Below are positions 19,757-29,914 of a DNA stretch of 64,000 nt, piece by piece. Position numbers and translations under genes: made by a program. Source of the stretch: Trachythela sp. YZ-2020 (taxonomy: Eukaryota > Cnidaria > Anthozoa > Malacalcyonacea > Clavulariidae); NCBI GenBank assembly GCA_016169945.1, contig JADLSH010000212.1, positions 211,001 through 275,000 on the forward strand, given 5' to 3'. Below the pieces are notes generated by a model. The model searched no databases and was not told the origin of the DNA. It worked only from the letters and a program-made list of their open reading frames with translations. Each line of letters starts with the position of its first letter. The first letter of the stretch is position 1.

Positions 19757-19770
19757 CTGAAAGGGGAAAA
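19757..19770 (-). promoter_or_regulatory. 3' splice site in 5' leader of the GT10 gene
   Basis: Coding-strand CCCCTTTCAG followed by GTAATCCTGGTACT and then the ATG. A pyrimidine tract plus CAG about 14 bases upstream of the start codon suggests that a non-coding first exon lies farther right, in or beyond 20.1 kb. Confidence 0.45.
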
Positions 19771-20079
19771 TGTTCTTAATAAATTAAGTGATTACAGGTC
19801 AAGAAAATGATATCATAACCTGAAAAATGAGAAATAGGACAGGGATAAATATTCATGGGTATTGTGCTAAAACTACTTACTTTCAATGTATTGGAAAATT
19901 TATAGAGAGAATGGTTCCGATTTGTTTAATTGAAACACTTTTTTATATAGAAACATATAGAATAAGCAAATTTAAGAATGTTTACTGTTTTCGGAGTTAC
20001 TATTGTTTTGTATTTTTTATGGTGATTATTATTAGACATATACGGCAGGGTCATGCGATAATGATAAAACTCTACCTCT

Positions 20080-20595
20080 CTCGAGTTTTAAGCGGCAATG
20101 CGGCATGTTAAGTAGGTATGGGCACAGCTTAGTAGCTCTGTAGTCCTTCAACTGCGCATATGAAGATTTTTATTAGAGATGTCTCATTTAAACTTGGCAA
20201 GATGACAGATGTTTTAAACACTGATTGGAATTCAGTAAGTTCTTTAAGTGACATATTCTAGAACTGCATGCACTATAATGTAAATTTCCTTTAAAGAAAT
20301 TTTTTTCAACTATCTGCCGGTGCGCTGCTGAAAATGGCAGCTTGCAATGTCCTCTACGGACAAGATGTTTTTAACTGGCACAATTAAATCTCAGAGTATA
20401 TAGTTATCGGAGAAAGAGAAAATATTTTGATCCAAATCCGTGAATTTTTATACTAGCCTCACTTATAAACAATGCAATATTTAAAAAAGCTGATCCTTGT
20501 CATGCAACAGTCCCCAATAATAGTCCGGTGAAGAAAAACGAAATCGTGGTAAAGCATCATTCACCTGCAAGCGAACATTAATAGCTAAAATTATT
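20080..20595. repeat. segment duplicated at 29.9-30.8 kb
   Basis: Blocks in the same order as 29915-30760: GCGGCATGTTAA, GTAGCTCTGTAGT.CTTCA, AAACTTGGC, GATGTTTTAAACACTG, AACTATCTG, TAGCCTCAC, CATGCA.CAGTCCC, AAATCGTGGTAA / AAATTGTGGTAA, GTAAGCGAACAT / GCAAGCGAACAT. Similarity is patchy but colinear. It lies directly upstream of the GT10 gene. Confidence 0.6.
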
Positions 20596-20599
20596 AAGC

Positions 20600-21130
20600 A
20601 ATTAAATTAAAAGCAAGTAGGGGTGCTGGACTTAATAAGGTTCCCGCTAGACTGTTGAAAGAATCGTCAACTTTTGTAATTGTTGTTGAAATGTGCATAT
20701 TCTTGGTTAATCAATATTGATTGAGGCCTTATAAATGGAGTACAATGTTTCCAGATTAAAAATGGCATATGATACCGTCGATCACAGTACTAATTAAGAA
20801 GTTGAAATTGTATGTTGTCAGAGGCGTTTCATTACAATGGTTCGATTCTTACCTAACTGAACACATTCAATCAATGTAACTTGGGAAAGGCTCTTTCTTC
20901 CCCGAAGTACATTAGAACTGGAGTACCGCATGAGGGATAAATTTGGGCTCATTTTATTTTTAATTTATGTTAATGATTTGTCAAATTGTCTAAATATTTC
21001 GATCCCATCCCTGTGTGCTGATGATACAAATACTACTGTTAGCAGTTATTCATTTGAGGATATTGAAATTAAGTTGACACCGCTTCTCGTCCATAAGTTA
21101 TTAAAACTGATAATAAGTTGTTAAGATTTC
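20600..21130 (+). pseudogene. degenerate LINE RT fragment
   Basis: Broken frames still show GAGLNKVPARLLKESS (thumb-proximal), AYDTVDHS (motif A), QWFDSYLTEH, then LILFLIYVNDLSNCL and CADDTNT (motif C). The order is right for an RT of the CR1/L2 kind, but frameshifts and stops are frequent. An old remnant. Confidence 0.65.
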
Positions 21131-21214
21131 GACGTCATAACAGGGAACGTATTGGCATGACTGGTAGATTATTTAGCGACAGAAAGCAGTATACCATGGT
21201 GAATGGGTACATGT

Positions 21215-21610
21215 TCTAATAAGGCCAAAGGGAGATATGGAATACCGAAAGGCAGTGTTAATTCCCGGGTACTCTTTACATTATATACAAGCGACCTACT
21301 GTACCTAAGGCAATCATCTCAGAAACGACCTACATTTATGCCGATGATACGACAATTTAATGCATTGGTGAGTCAGTGGACAAAATCGCATTTGGTTCAA
21401 ACAAAACTCACTGGTACCCCATTCTTAAATGGCAGAAATTTGTAGGACCCCTATACCAAGTTTGAAACTAGACGAGACAGTCATTTAGTGGGTTTCAGTG
21501 GGTTTCATGTTCGAGACTACTGGGAGTAACTATAGATGATGGACTAACATTTACAAAACATTTGTTAGAGATTAAGAAAGCCTTTGTAAGTAAATTTAAT
21601 TTGTCTTAAG
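21215..21610 (+). pseudogene. second degenerate LINE RT fragment
   Basis: GIPKGSVNSRVLFTLYTSDL is a decayed motif B, followed in another frame by YADDT-like residues. LLGVTIDDGLTFTKHL (about 21510-21560) matches the DLGVxxDxxLxFxxH block after the RT palm. It partly duplicates the content of the preceding fragment, so it is a separate insertion or rearranged piece. Confidence 0.6.
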
Positions 21611-21724
21611 ACTTAAATATTGCAATCGATGACCAAAATATTAAACGTGTTGAATATAGAAAAAGTACAGGCGTCCATATTCATCATGTTTGTAAAAGGC
21701 TTCCACACGTTACACACGTGAAGA

Positions 21725-21965
21725 TCTCACATCTTGTAAAAAAGATGTGTTCGCAACAGACTTGTAGCAAGCTTGTCAACAAATTGTAATAATTAATGTG
21801 GTCATTTTACCAAGTTGCTACATGGTCGTCAGTCACAACTTGTTAACAAGTTGTTGAATTGCAGGACAATAACACAAGTTGTTGGAACAACTTGTCACAA
21901 GTCTGTTGAGACAACAATCTTGTAGCGATCGAATTGTCAACAAGCCGTTGACAACTACAGTACTG
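21725..21965. repeat. array of short quasi-palindromes (ACTTGTTGACAAGT type)
   Basis: Many overlapping words: CAACTTGTTAACAAGTTGTTG, ACACAAGTTGTTGGAACAAC, TTGTCACAAGTCTGTTG, CTTGTAGC. Each is nearly its own reverse complement, so the stretch can form many small hairpins. No coding potential. Confidence 0.6.
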
Positions 21966-23220
21966 TCCGGAAATACTGTAGCCTAACAAAATCCGCGGTT
22001 AACTGGTCAAACCTCGTTCGAACCTCGGTCGACCGTTGCCGACCTCAGCCGCATCTTTCGTCGCAATGTACTCGGCTCGTGCTCGGAGATTAGCGGCCGT
22101 TTCTGAATTTTCGCGTCTATTTGAAAACCTCTAACATTTGTAGTTCTCACACATTATTGCCATTTCAAATTGCGATTTATTTTGCCTAAGATGCCAATGC
22201 GGGTTGCCATAAAGCTTCCTGCTATAAAATACAAGATATTGAAGAGAAATACACACAGTGATTTTACTCACCATAGGCATTCACAACAAGTGCTTCGTGA
22301 TAGAATTCAACTATCAAACTCGCGATCTCAATCTCAGACCTCATATAATTATGTAAGTTTGCTCCACCAAACAAATCTAATCTCGTCTGTCAGTGTCTTT
22401 GAATATTTTACTGTAGTATCAGCAGATAATTAGGATTACTATAATTGACTACCTATATATATAATAACGATTATTGCTTCGAGAGTCAACTTACATTATC
22501 TACAATATTTGTTTTCAGTCGGCTTACATGAGTAATAATATAATGAACCTGTTTTTCAATGCTATACATATATGGAAAATCTACTTTATAAATTATCCGC
22601 AAATCTCAGAAGTATCGAACAATTCACTTTTACATAGGTAGTATTATATGCGTTATGAAACTAAATTAATTATAAGGCCGTCTTTTTTATAAACGTATAT
22701 GTTGTTATTTGAAAAACCAGCTGTTTAAAGGTCTGTTGCCCAAAGCTGAATTAGCACTAACCCTATGTTAACGGTGTTTTTGTTTGTGTACTTGGTTTGC
22801 AAGTCTATTTCAAAACTTTGCCAAGTAATAATTTTATTGATCCTATCTGGAAAACTATTTCCAATTTATAGACAAGCTAGCTATATATAGGGAGATTTGC
22901 TTTGAATTTTTACGTTAGCCTTGAAGTAAGCTTACGCGCTTTTGAACAATCGCGGTACTGAAATTCTATTTCTCATACTGTACAAGACTTTCTGCCAAAG
23001 TGGCTTTTAACAGGGCGATTTGTGTTAACACCTTTAATTCGATTCAATCCTTTCCACTCTGCATAAGCAAGACAATGCCTTCTATTAACACTTTATACAA
23101 CTCGGAAGCCAAGCGGAAAGTGATCGCATTTTTAAGTGCGGTTTTCTCTTGCGGTCGCCTGGGGTTTCTATCGGTTGAGCTAAAAGCTTGATGGGTAATC
23201 TGAGTCTAGATTGACTATAT
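21966..23220. other. no gene seen
   Basis: AT-rich DNA with short frames only. I see no domain, no clear repeat boundary and no splice pattern. Confidence 0.4.
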
Positions 23221-23224
23221 AAAG

Positions 23225-23460
23225 CTCTGCGGTTCTCCCCCATTTATTCGACTACTGCTCCCCGGTGTGGGATAACTGCTCTGCCGAATTAAAATTAAAG
23301 CTCGACTATACAAAAATTACAGAACAGAGCTGCTCAGGTAATTACTGAAAACTGCTATTACACGTCAGCAACGGAGACACTGATGAAATTGGGGTAGGAA
23401 TTAACTCTTTAGGAGAAAAGAGATCATCATCTATTACGTTTGGTAAATGATTGTGTGGCT
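23225..23460 (+). pseudogene. LINE RT C-terminal remnant
   Basis: In shifted frames: PHLFDYCSPVWDNC, then KITEQSC / TSATETLMKLG. This matches the PHFDYCSxVWDxC...KLQxxxARxIT...L..LGW block of CR1/L2-type RTs. Several stops. It lies immediately upstream of the next LINE. Confidence 0.6.
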
Positions 23461-23542
23461 GAAGCCTCACGTGTAAGCAGTCTTTTTCAAATATCTAGTT
23501 GCGACTGCTTTGCGACTGCAAGACGTGTGTTTAGGAGCTCTG

Positions 23543-25243
23543 ATGAAAATGAATTCGTCGACTGTTATCAATGTATTGTATGACTTTTTTGGCCTGAAGA
23601 AAAACAAATTAATATGGTCAGGCTCACTCGAAGATCTAAAGGCTTTTGTTCTCACAATAATCGACGAAGAAACAGCTGAAAGTACGCAATGGCGATCACC
23701 CAGTGGTGGCAAATGGTGCTTCGATAGCGCTCAGCTCAAAGTCACCTGGCATTCAAAGAGCGAAGTCATTTGTTTTGATGGAGTTAAAGCCGAAGCCTTG
23801 TGTAAGCGAATACGTGATGGTATTGTAAAATCAAGCATACCAGAGAGAGTCGATAATACCGATCTTAATCACTCCTTTGAATGTTTTATGGCCGAAGCTG
23901 ATCTTAAAGCGAACAATCCTAACTTCGATGGAACGCCAAGAGCATGTACTTCGTTACTACAAGTCAGCAATATATCCTGCTGTAATAAATCGGATAATAA
24001 ATATGACGGAGATGCGTCTGGGCATAACGAGTCAGGCAAACACAAGGTCGCCTATCAAGATCCGCTCGAGTCGGAGTGTATATTGCTCGACCCGGAGTAT
24101 ACAAGTGTGGGTGCCTGCTGTGCCTGTTGTGCCAAGCATAGAGAGGATATTAAGAATCTATATGCTGAAATCGCTGTTCTCAAGGAAGCTGTTTTTCCTG
24201 AAGGAAAAAAGCCTGAGAAGCCAACTATGTATATGCAAATGTCTCGCCTACGAAGAGATAATTCTGCTTTAATTATTACATCAGTTGAACTACTTAGTAA
24301 GCAACTCAGTTCAGGTTCAGTCAACTCCAAAAATTCTGCAAACGATACTGCTATAATCACAGAGAATTCAAATGCAAGAGATCCTTCCAGTAAAGTCTCT
24401 AAGAAAAAGAAAAAGAAACAGAGGAAGACGGGCATAGATAATGATACATCGCAACAGCGAAGTAATCAACCGATTAGTGATGCCTCATTGCCTAGCTACA
24501 CCCAGGATGCATCGATTAGTAATGCTTCATTGCCTAACCTCATCCAAAATCCACCAATTAGTGATGCCTCATTGCCTACCTTCATCCATGCAGCCCCAGC
24601 CGCATCGTTGCCTCGTGTCACCCCATCGCCTCGTGACACCTCACCGTCAAAGTCGAGTAAATCTTCGCCTAATGACGACGATAAAACTCAACGTGCAAAA
24701 CGAGCTGAAGGTCAATCTTCAAACAAGAAAGATGTTGTAGTGATCGCTGGTGATTCGCTGGTGAAAAATGTGGTTGGTGCTTATATGAGCAAAGAGGATT
24801 CTAAACATTATTATGTTGTAAAGGCTTTCCCTGGGGCAACCGTCACCGATATGGAGGATTTTATTAAGCCTATCTCCCGCAAGTCACCGAATAAAGTTAT
24901 CGTCCATGTCGGTACAAATGATTTGAAGACAGATTCCACACCGAAAATCATTGCTGATTCCATTATAAATCTGACGACTCAGGTAAAAGAGGACTCGCCT
25001 AATACAACGGTAGGTGTTTCAGCTTTGCTGGTTAGAAGTGACTCCCCAAAATTAGCGACCAAAGTTAAGCAAGTAAACTTTATCCTAGACAATTACTGTT
25101 GTATGAACAAGATTCCTTTCTTAAGAAATGCTAATATTAATAACAGTCACCTGAACGATAGAGGCCTTCATTTAAATAAATTAGGTAGTCGGTGCTTACA
25201 AAACAATTTTATTGAGTTTATAAACAATTTAGACAATAATTGA
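23543..25243 (+). CDS. LINE ORF1 with C-terminal SGNH esterase domain
   Basis: About 566 residues from the ATG at 23543 (an ATG two codons later is equally possible). The N-terminal part KLIWSGSLEDLKAFVL... GGKWCF... KVTWHSKSEVICFDG resembles the start of ORF1 in the LINE at 37-42 kb. Then comes a Cys/His cluster (GACCACCAKHREDI) with a likely coiled coil, then a Ser/Pro/Lys-rich linker with SDASLP repeats and a KKKKKK run. The C-terminal third is an SGNH hydrolase: IAGDSLV (near 404), HVGTND (near 456), DRGLHLN (near 538). Esterase-bearing ORF1 proteins are known from CR1/L2 clades and are thought to bind RNA or membranes. All three catalytic blocks look intact. Confidence 0.85.
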   Translation: MKMNSSTVINVLYDFFGLKKNKLIWSGSLEDLKAFVLTIIDEETAESTQWRSPSGGKWCFDSAQLKVTWHSKSEVICFDGVKAEALCKRIRDGIVKSSIPERVDNTDLNHSFECFMAEADLKANNPNFDGTPRACTSLLQVSNISCCNKSDNKYDGDASGHNESGKHKVAYQDPLESECILLDPEYTSVGACCACCAKHREDIKNLYAEIAVLKEAVFPEGKKPEKPTMYMQMSRLRRDNSALIITSVELLSKQLSSGSVNSKNSANDTAIITENSNARDPSSKVSKKKKKKQRKTGIDNDTSQQRSNQPISDASLPSYTQDASISNASLPNLIQNPPISDASLPTFIHAAPAASLPRVTPSPRDTSPSKSSKSSPNDDDKTQRAKRAEGQSSNKKDVVVIAGDSLVKNVVGAYMSKEDSKHYYVVKAFPGATVTDMEDFIKPISRKSPNKVIVHVGTNDLKTDSTPKIIADSIINLTTQVKEDSPNTTVGVSALLVRSDSPKLATKVKQVNFILDNYCCMNKIPFLRNANINNSHLNDRGLHLNKLGSRCLQNNFIEFINNLDNN

Positions 25244-25282
25244 CATAATACCGTGTCGTTTAGAGCTGCTGCTGTTGATAAT

Positions 25283-26479
25283 ATGCAATCTACGCAAACT
25301 ATTACTTCTAAAGGTCAAAACCTACTCCTACCTAAGATGAGGGGTTTTAAACTTGCGTCGCTTAATATAACTAGCTTAGTTAAGCACATAGATGAGTTGA
25401 GAGTACTTCTAGCCGATAATACGATTGATGTATTGGCTATTAATGAGACAAGGCTTGATTCTATGATTAGTGATACTGAAATGCACATACAGGGCTATGA
25501 AATTGTTCGCCGTGATAGAAATAGAAATGGAGGAGGTATCTGTTTCTATATTCGCAGTTGTATTAATTTTTCTATTCGCCTTGATTTGTCATTTGATCAA
25601 TTAGAAAACTTGTGCATTTCAATTAATAAGCCTAGATCCAAGCCTTTTCTCATAGTAACTTGGTACAGGCCACCGAATTCGCCTGTGGCTAAGTTCAACC
25701 AATTTGAAACTCTATTAGATATACTTGACGTCGAAAATATTGAATACTATCTAATGGGTGACTTGAATTGTGATTTGAGCTCTTCAGTCTTGGATCATGG
25801 TTCAAGGTTACTCATGGATACTATTGAATTATACAATCTCACTCAGCTGATAAAGGAACCTACTCGAATTACGGATTCCTCTTCTACGTTAATTGATCAC
25901 ATCTTTACAAACACCCCTGATAAAGTAGTTTGTTCTGGTGTCTCTCATGTTGGTATAAGCGATCACAGTCTTATTTATGCTTTTCGAAAGCTTGCAGTTG
26001 CCACGTCGGGTAGGAGCCATTCTACAATAAACTACAGAAAGTTTAAAAACTTTGATCCGATTAGATTTCGTAATGATATCAGTACACAAAATTGGAGCTA
26101 TATTGATGAGTTTGAAAACCCTAATGATATGTGGTACGCTTGGAAAACCACATTTAATTCCGTTGCGGAAAAACATGCTCCACTTCGTACAAAGCGTGTC
26201 AAGGCTTCTAAATCGCCTTGGATTACGTCTCATTTAAAAGATGAAATGCATAAAGAGATATTCAAAAAATTAAAGCAATTCGTTCCAACAATTCTTCGGA
26301 TTGGCTTTTGTTTAAAAGAATGCGTAATTCTGTTAATTACGAAATCTTTCAAGCGAAAGAAAGATATTTCAAAAATGCATTTTATGAAAATAAATGTAAT
26401 CCAAAAAAGACCTGGAATATTATTAGTGAACTTACATCTAAGAATTGCAAAAGTTCGCTTATTAATGAAATCGATTTGA
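25283..26479 (+). CDS. LINE ORF2, endonuclease part
   Basis: From ATG 25283 (the frame is open from 25253). Apurinic-type EEP endonuclease motifs in order: LNITSL, INETRLD, GGGICFYIR, TWYRPPN, LMGDLNCDL, STLIDHIF and GISDHSLIY, including the catalytic E, D/N and SDH residues. The domain ends near KSPWIT at about 26225. Beyond about 26270 this frame no longer encodes the expected protein; the correct continuation is in the next frame. Role: nicks target DNA to prime reverse transcription. Confidence 0.85.
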   Translation: MQSTQTITSKGQNLLLPKMRGFKLASLNITSLVKHIDELRVLLADNTIDVLAINETRLDSMISDTEMHIQGYEIVRRDRNRNGGGICFYIRSCINFSIRLDLSFDQLENLCISINKPRSKPFLIVTWYRPPNSPVAKFNQFETLLDILDVENIEYYLMGDLNCDLSSSVLDHGSRLLMDTIELYNLTQLIKEPTRITDSSSTLIDHIFTNTPDKVVCSGVSHVGISDHSLIYAFRKLAVATSGRSHSTINYRKFKNFDPIRFRNDISTQNWSYIDEFENPNDMWYAWKTTFNSVAEKHAPLRTKRVKASKSPWITSHLKDEMHKEIFKKLKQFVPTILRIGFCLKECVILLITKSFKRKKDISKMHFMKINVIQKRPGILLVNLHLRIAKVRLLMKSI

Positions 26480-28176
26480 ACGGAGACTTAATTAACGATT
26501 CTAATAAAATTGCAGATGCTTTCAATGATCACTTTTCTAGCATTGGCCCTAGGCTTGCAGATAAAATAAGTTTTAATGAAAAGGACCGGTCATATGTTGA
26601 TTTTTTATCTTGTCAAAATGATAATGTCTCCTTTAATCTAAAGGAAACTAATCAACCAACGGTTTTTATACTTTTATCCAAGCTAAGTAAATCAAAAGGA
26701 ACTGGTCTTGATAAAATTTCTTCTAGATTACTTCGAGAATGCCCAGATCTAATTGCCGAATCCCTTAGTCTTATTTTCAATCGTTCTATTATTACTGGCA
26801 TATTTCCTAATGAATGGAAATGTGCTAAAGTCGTCCCTATACACAAACAGGGAAAGCGAAACTGTGTCGATAACTATCGACCGATCTCGATTGTCCCTGT
26901 TGTGGCAAAGGTTTTTGAAAGGATCATTTACGATCAAGTGCAATTATATCTATCTGAAAATAAACTATTAACTAATTGCCAGTCAGGGTTTCGTGGTCTG
27001 CATTCAACTGTAACTGCTCTTCCTGAAGTCACTAATGAATGGGCCTGTAACATTGACCATGGAAATGTTAATGCTGTTATGTTCCTTGACCTCAAGAAAG
27101 CTTTTGATACTGTAGATCATGAAATACTGCTAGGTAAACTTAATGCATACGGCATCAGTGGAGTCGCTGGCAATTGGTTTCGATCATATCTTAATGAGCG
27201 TAAACAAAAGTGTTTCGTTAATGGACATCTCTCGACAAGTCGTTTGCTTCGTTGTGGAGTACCCCAGGGGACTATTTTAGGACCGCTTTTATTCCTAATT
27301 TACATCAATGATTTACCTAATTGCCTCTCACATTCTCGGGCACGTATGTTTGCTGACGATACCAACCTGACATATGCGAGTAATAATATCTATGATATTA
27401 ACCATCGTCTAAATGAAGATCTTGCAAATGTCAGTGAATGGTTGTCGGCAAATAGACTTACCCTAAACCAATCTAAAACCGAATTCATGTTAATCGGCTC
27501 TTATCAAAGAATTAGTACATTTCAATCTACTCCTTCGTTGGTAATTAATGACGCTCCGATTAGGCAAGTTTCTCATACAAAATCGCTTGGTATACATATT
27601 GATGAAAATATGTCTTGGAATGTTCATATTGCAAAATTGTGTAAAAAAGTTGCTTCAGGTATAGGTGCTCTAAAACGCATAAAGCCTTTTGTTCCTTATT
27701 CCATCTTGCAACAAGTATACAATTGTTTCGTCCAACCTCATTTTGACTATTGTTCCATTGTATGGGATACATGCGGTAGTGCTCTTGCTGATAAACTACA
27801 AAAACTGCAAAATCGAGCCGCTAGAGTTCTGACGTCATCAAGCTATGATACAAATGCTGAATATCTGTTTGAAAAGCTTGGCTGGAAAAATCTTACATCT
27901 CAACGTAGAATTGCCAAGGCTGTCATGGTGCACAAATATCTAAACGATCTTGCACCAGACTACCTTTCTGAAATGTTTGTTGATCGCAGTAGAGCAACAA
28001 ATTACATATTGAGGGACACCAGTGGCAAATTAGCAGTACCTCAACCACGAACAAATTTTCTAAAAAATAATTTCAGCTACAGTGGTGCGGTACTGTGGAA
28101 CTCTCTTCCTAATGAGTTACGTCAAGTTAATACTTTGCGTAAATTTAAGTCTGATTGCAGCAATTTTATTCGATAA
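26281..28176 (+). CDS. LINE ORF2, reverse transcriptase part
   Basis: Frame-shifted continuation of ORF2. It carries SKSKGTGLDKISSRLLREC, DNYRPISIVPVVAKVFER, SGFRGLHSTVTAL, motif A FLDLKKAFDTVDHEIL, motif B GVPQGTILGPLLFLIYINDL, motif C MFADDTNL, the thumb, and the C-terminal HFDYCSIVWDTC / KLQNRAARVLT / NFSYSGAVLWNSLP blocks. It ends at TAA 28174-28176. All RT catalytic residues are present. The frame change needs one extra base in the A6 run at 26264-26269. Confidence 0.85.
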   Translation, partial: RSNNSSDWLLFKRMRNSVNYEIFQAKERYFKNAFYENKCNPKKTWNIISELTSKNCKSSLINEIDLNGDLINDSNKIADAFNDHFSSIGPRLADKISFNEKDRSYVDFLSCQNDNVSFNLKETNQPTVFILLSKLSKSKGTGLDKISSRLLRECPDLIAESLSLIFNRSIITGIFPNEWKCAKVVPIHKQGKRNCVDNYRPISIVPVVAKVFERIIYDQVQLYLSENKLLTNCQSGFRGLHSTVTALPEVTNEWACNIDHGNVNAVMFLDLKKAFDTVDHEILLGKLNAYGISGVAGNWFRSYLNERKQKCFVNGHLSTSRLLRCGVPQGTILGPLLFLIYINDLPNCLSHSRARMFADDTNLTYASNNIYDINHRLNEDLANVSEWLSANRLTLNQSKTEFMLIGSYQRISTFQSTPSLVINDAPIRQVSHTKSLGIHIDENMSWNVHIAKLCKKVASGIGALKRIKPFVPYSILQQVYNCFVQPHFDYCSIVWDTCGSALADKLQKLQNRAARVLTSSSYDTNAEYLFEKLGWKNLTSQRRIAKAVMVHKYLNDLAPDYLSEMFVDRSRATNYILRDTSGKLAVPQPRTNFLKNNFSYSGAVLWNSLPNELRQVNTLRKFKSDCSNFIR

Positions 28177-28360
28177 ATTTTAAACTTGTATTCGCGGCAC
28201 TCTTGAAACCAGATATATATCTTAATAGTTATGTGTTTTATAAGCGTGTACGTAAATTTTTGTAATACAGTATATATATATATATTTAAATTTTTACTTT
28301 ACTGTAAATCCTGATGAGTCAAACCGTGACTAAATAAAAAGCTCAGTTCAGTTCAGTTAG
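28177..28360 (+). other. LINE 3' UTR and tail
   Basis: Contains a TATATATATATATATA tract, then ACCGTGACTAAATAAA and the (AGTTC)n tail. The ACCGTGACTAAATAAA block recurs at the 3' end of the truncated LINE at 42959-43380 (opposite strand). Confidence 0.7.
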
Positions 28361-28394
28361 CAACAATAATAAGTTAAAATTGCCCAAACCTAAC

Positions 28395-28630
28395 ACTACC
28401 CATGCAGCAAGCACACGACGTAATCGCAACGTTGCGGAAATGTTGTAATTTGGTTAGATCTGACCTGAGCACTTTACAACGTTAACAACACGTTTTCGAA
28501 AATATATTTTGTGATTAATTAAAGTGTTATATTTGCAAAACGTCATAGGCATGTTTTACCGAACGTCACAGAAAGACTTCTGTAAACGTCCGACGGCTAC
28601 GTTGAAGCGCAACGTTGTTTTTACCTGAAA
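28395..28630. repeat. AACGTT-rich MITE-like end
   Basis: It starts TA/CCCATGCAGCAAGC and contains repeated AACGTT words (CAACGTTGC, ACAACGTTAAC, CAACGTTG). A matching inverted end, GCTAGCTGCATGGG/TA with further ACGTT words, lies at 32870-33017. The flanking TA would fit a Tc1/mariner-type MITE. Whether the two ends belong to one element is uncertain. Confidence 0.4.
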
Positions 28631-28829
28631 ATTAGCAATCATTGTTCGTCAACATTATCGAATCACAAAGTTAGATTTTGGCTACGATAAATAAACCTTT
28701 GGCGCAAATGTGAGGACTGGCCATACTCTTCGGTTGTTCTCGATAAGTTAATGCATCGATTTAAGTTCAACAGTGTTAATGTCTCAAGAATGAGATGTAT
28801 ACTGACGAAAGTAAGTGCATAATATATAG

Positions 28830-29103
28830 GTAGTAGATGGTGTTAGTAGATGGAATACTCGAGCGGAAATATATATACATTTTTTAGACCTAGGCAAGAG
28901 CAGTTGCAAAAAATGCAACTTATGGCCCTCTGGCAGGAATTGAATCTGCGGCCCTGCGATTCCGGTGCAGCGCTCTAACCAACTGAGCTACAGAGTCCAG
29001 TTGCTGAGCGTTAACCGCAAGTTCGGTAAATAAGATGCGAGTGATGCCAGTATACGGTATATGGGTAAATTCAAGATTTTTCTCGGCATCTCGTTCGATA
29101 AGA
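28830..29103 (-). mobile_element. tRNA-derived SINE
   Basis: The minus strand carries a tRNA-like head with A box TAGCTCAGTTGG (28979-28990) and B box GATTCAATTCC (28936-28946), the internal RNA polymerase III promoter. A tail follows with ATTTCCGCTCGAGTATTCCATC and CTACTAACACCATCTAC. The anticodon loop lacks the usual U33 pattern, so I call it a SINE head and not a functional tRNA gene. Confidence 0.75.
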
Positions 29104-29298
29104 TTAATAGTAGATGGTGTTAGTAGATGGAATCGCAGGGAAGCAGATTCAATTCCTGCATGCCAGAGGGCCTATAAGTTGCATTTTCCGCAACTGCCCC
29201 CGGCTAGGTCTAAAAATGTATATATATTTCCGCTCGAGTATTCCATCTATACTAACACCATCTACTATTAATCTTATCGAACGAGATGCCGAGAAAAC
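29080..29298 (+). repeat. truncated SINE body between 50-bp inverted repeats
   Basis: 29080-29131 (TTCTCGGCATCTCGTTCGAT through AGTAGATGG) is the reverse complement of 29244-29298 with about two changes. Between them is a SINE fragment in plus orientation, starting inside the anticodon arm (AATCGCAGGG), with B box GATTCAATTCC and tail. It therefore forms a hairpin with itself and with the neighbouring minus-strand SINE. Template switching during SINE reverse transcription or local repair would explain it. Confidence 0.7.
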
Positions 29299-29299
29299 T

Positions 29300-29910
29300 C
29301 TTAAGTGGATATATGCTGTTTTGTATTATTCACAAGCTAATGAGCTTTTGGGATATTGATGATACCATGTTTAACAGAGCAAATCTTCAAAATATTAGGT
29401 TGCCGGTGACATCAGTATGCCTGGCAATGAAAGCAGCTAGCAACCGTTTAATTCAAGTGAAAGTTGTTTATAAACATGTCTGTTTTAAAGCTAGCTAGAC
29501 TAGTCTGTGGCAAATGTGGTGAATGTTCATGCAGTGGTTCGGGACACATATCTTTAGAATGTGAAGTCAAGAATATATGGCACACAAAAGAATAGTCTAC
29601 ATTCATATATTCATTATATATATATAATGCGTGATTTAAAGGTAAATATTGACTGAATGAAGATTAAAGCCATAATCGTTGGATCATGGATCTTAACCAA
29701 AACGCTTTCACAAAATGTCAACATTTACAACATGTATTTGCTCAAACATTTTGAAACATGAATTAGTCAACTGTACACATTAATGATCAATAATTGTCTA
29801 GTAATGATTTGTATCTATAATGTTGTCATTTTAACGGATTATGAAACAGGGATTATTTTAGAGGAATTTTATCACCGCACAAGACGAACTAAAGGCCGGA
29901 GTGAAATCTA
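29300..29910. other. no gene seen
   Basis: AT-rich, with short frames only. Nothing recognisable. Confidence 0.4.
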
Positions 29911-29914
29911 AATT

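Larger units (their letters stand above)
23510..28360 (+). mobile_element. nearly complete CR1/L2-like LINE
   Basis: Order: ORF1 (23543-25243), a 39-base gap, ORF2 endonuclease frame (from 25283), ORF2 RT frame (to 28176), 3' UTR of about 160 bases containing ACCGTGACTAAATAAA, and a short (AGTTC)n tail at about 28342-28358. The only visible break is a 1-base frameshift near 26264-26269 in an A run. The 5' UTR start is not defined. Confidence 0.85.

Noticed and set aside
24055..24435. Minus-strand 126-codon frame
   Set aside because: Antisense of LINE ORF1; the Phe run is the complement of the Lys run.
28923..28999. A functional tRNA gene
   Set aside because: A and B boxes are good, but the anticodon loop is not canonical and a conserved SINE tail follows; a SINE head is the better reading.
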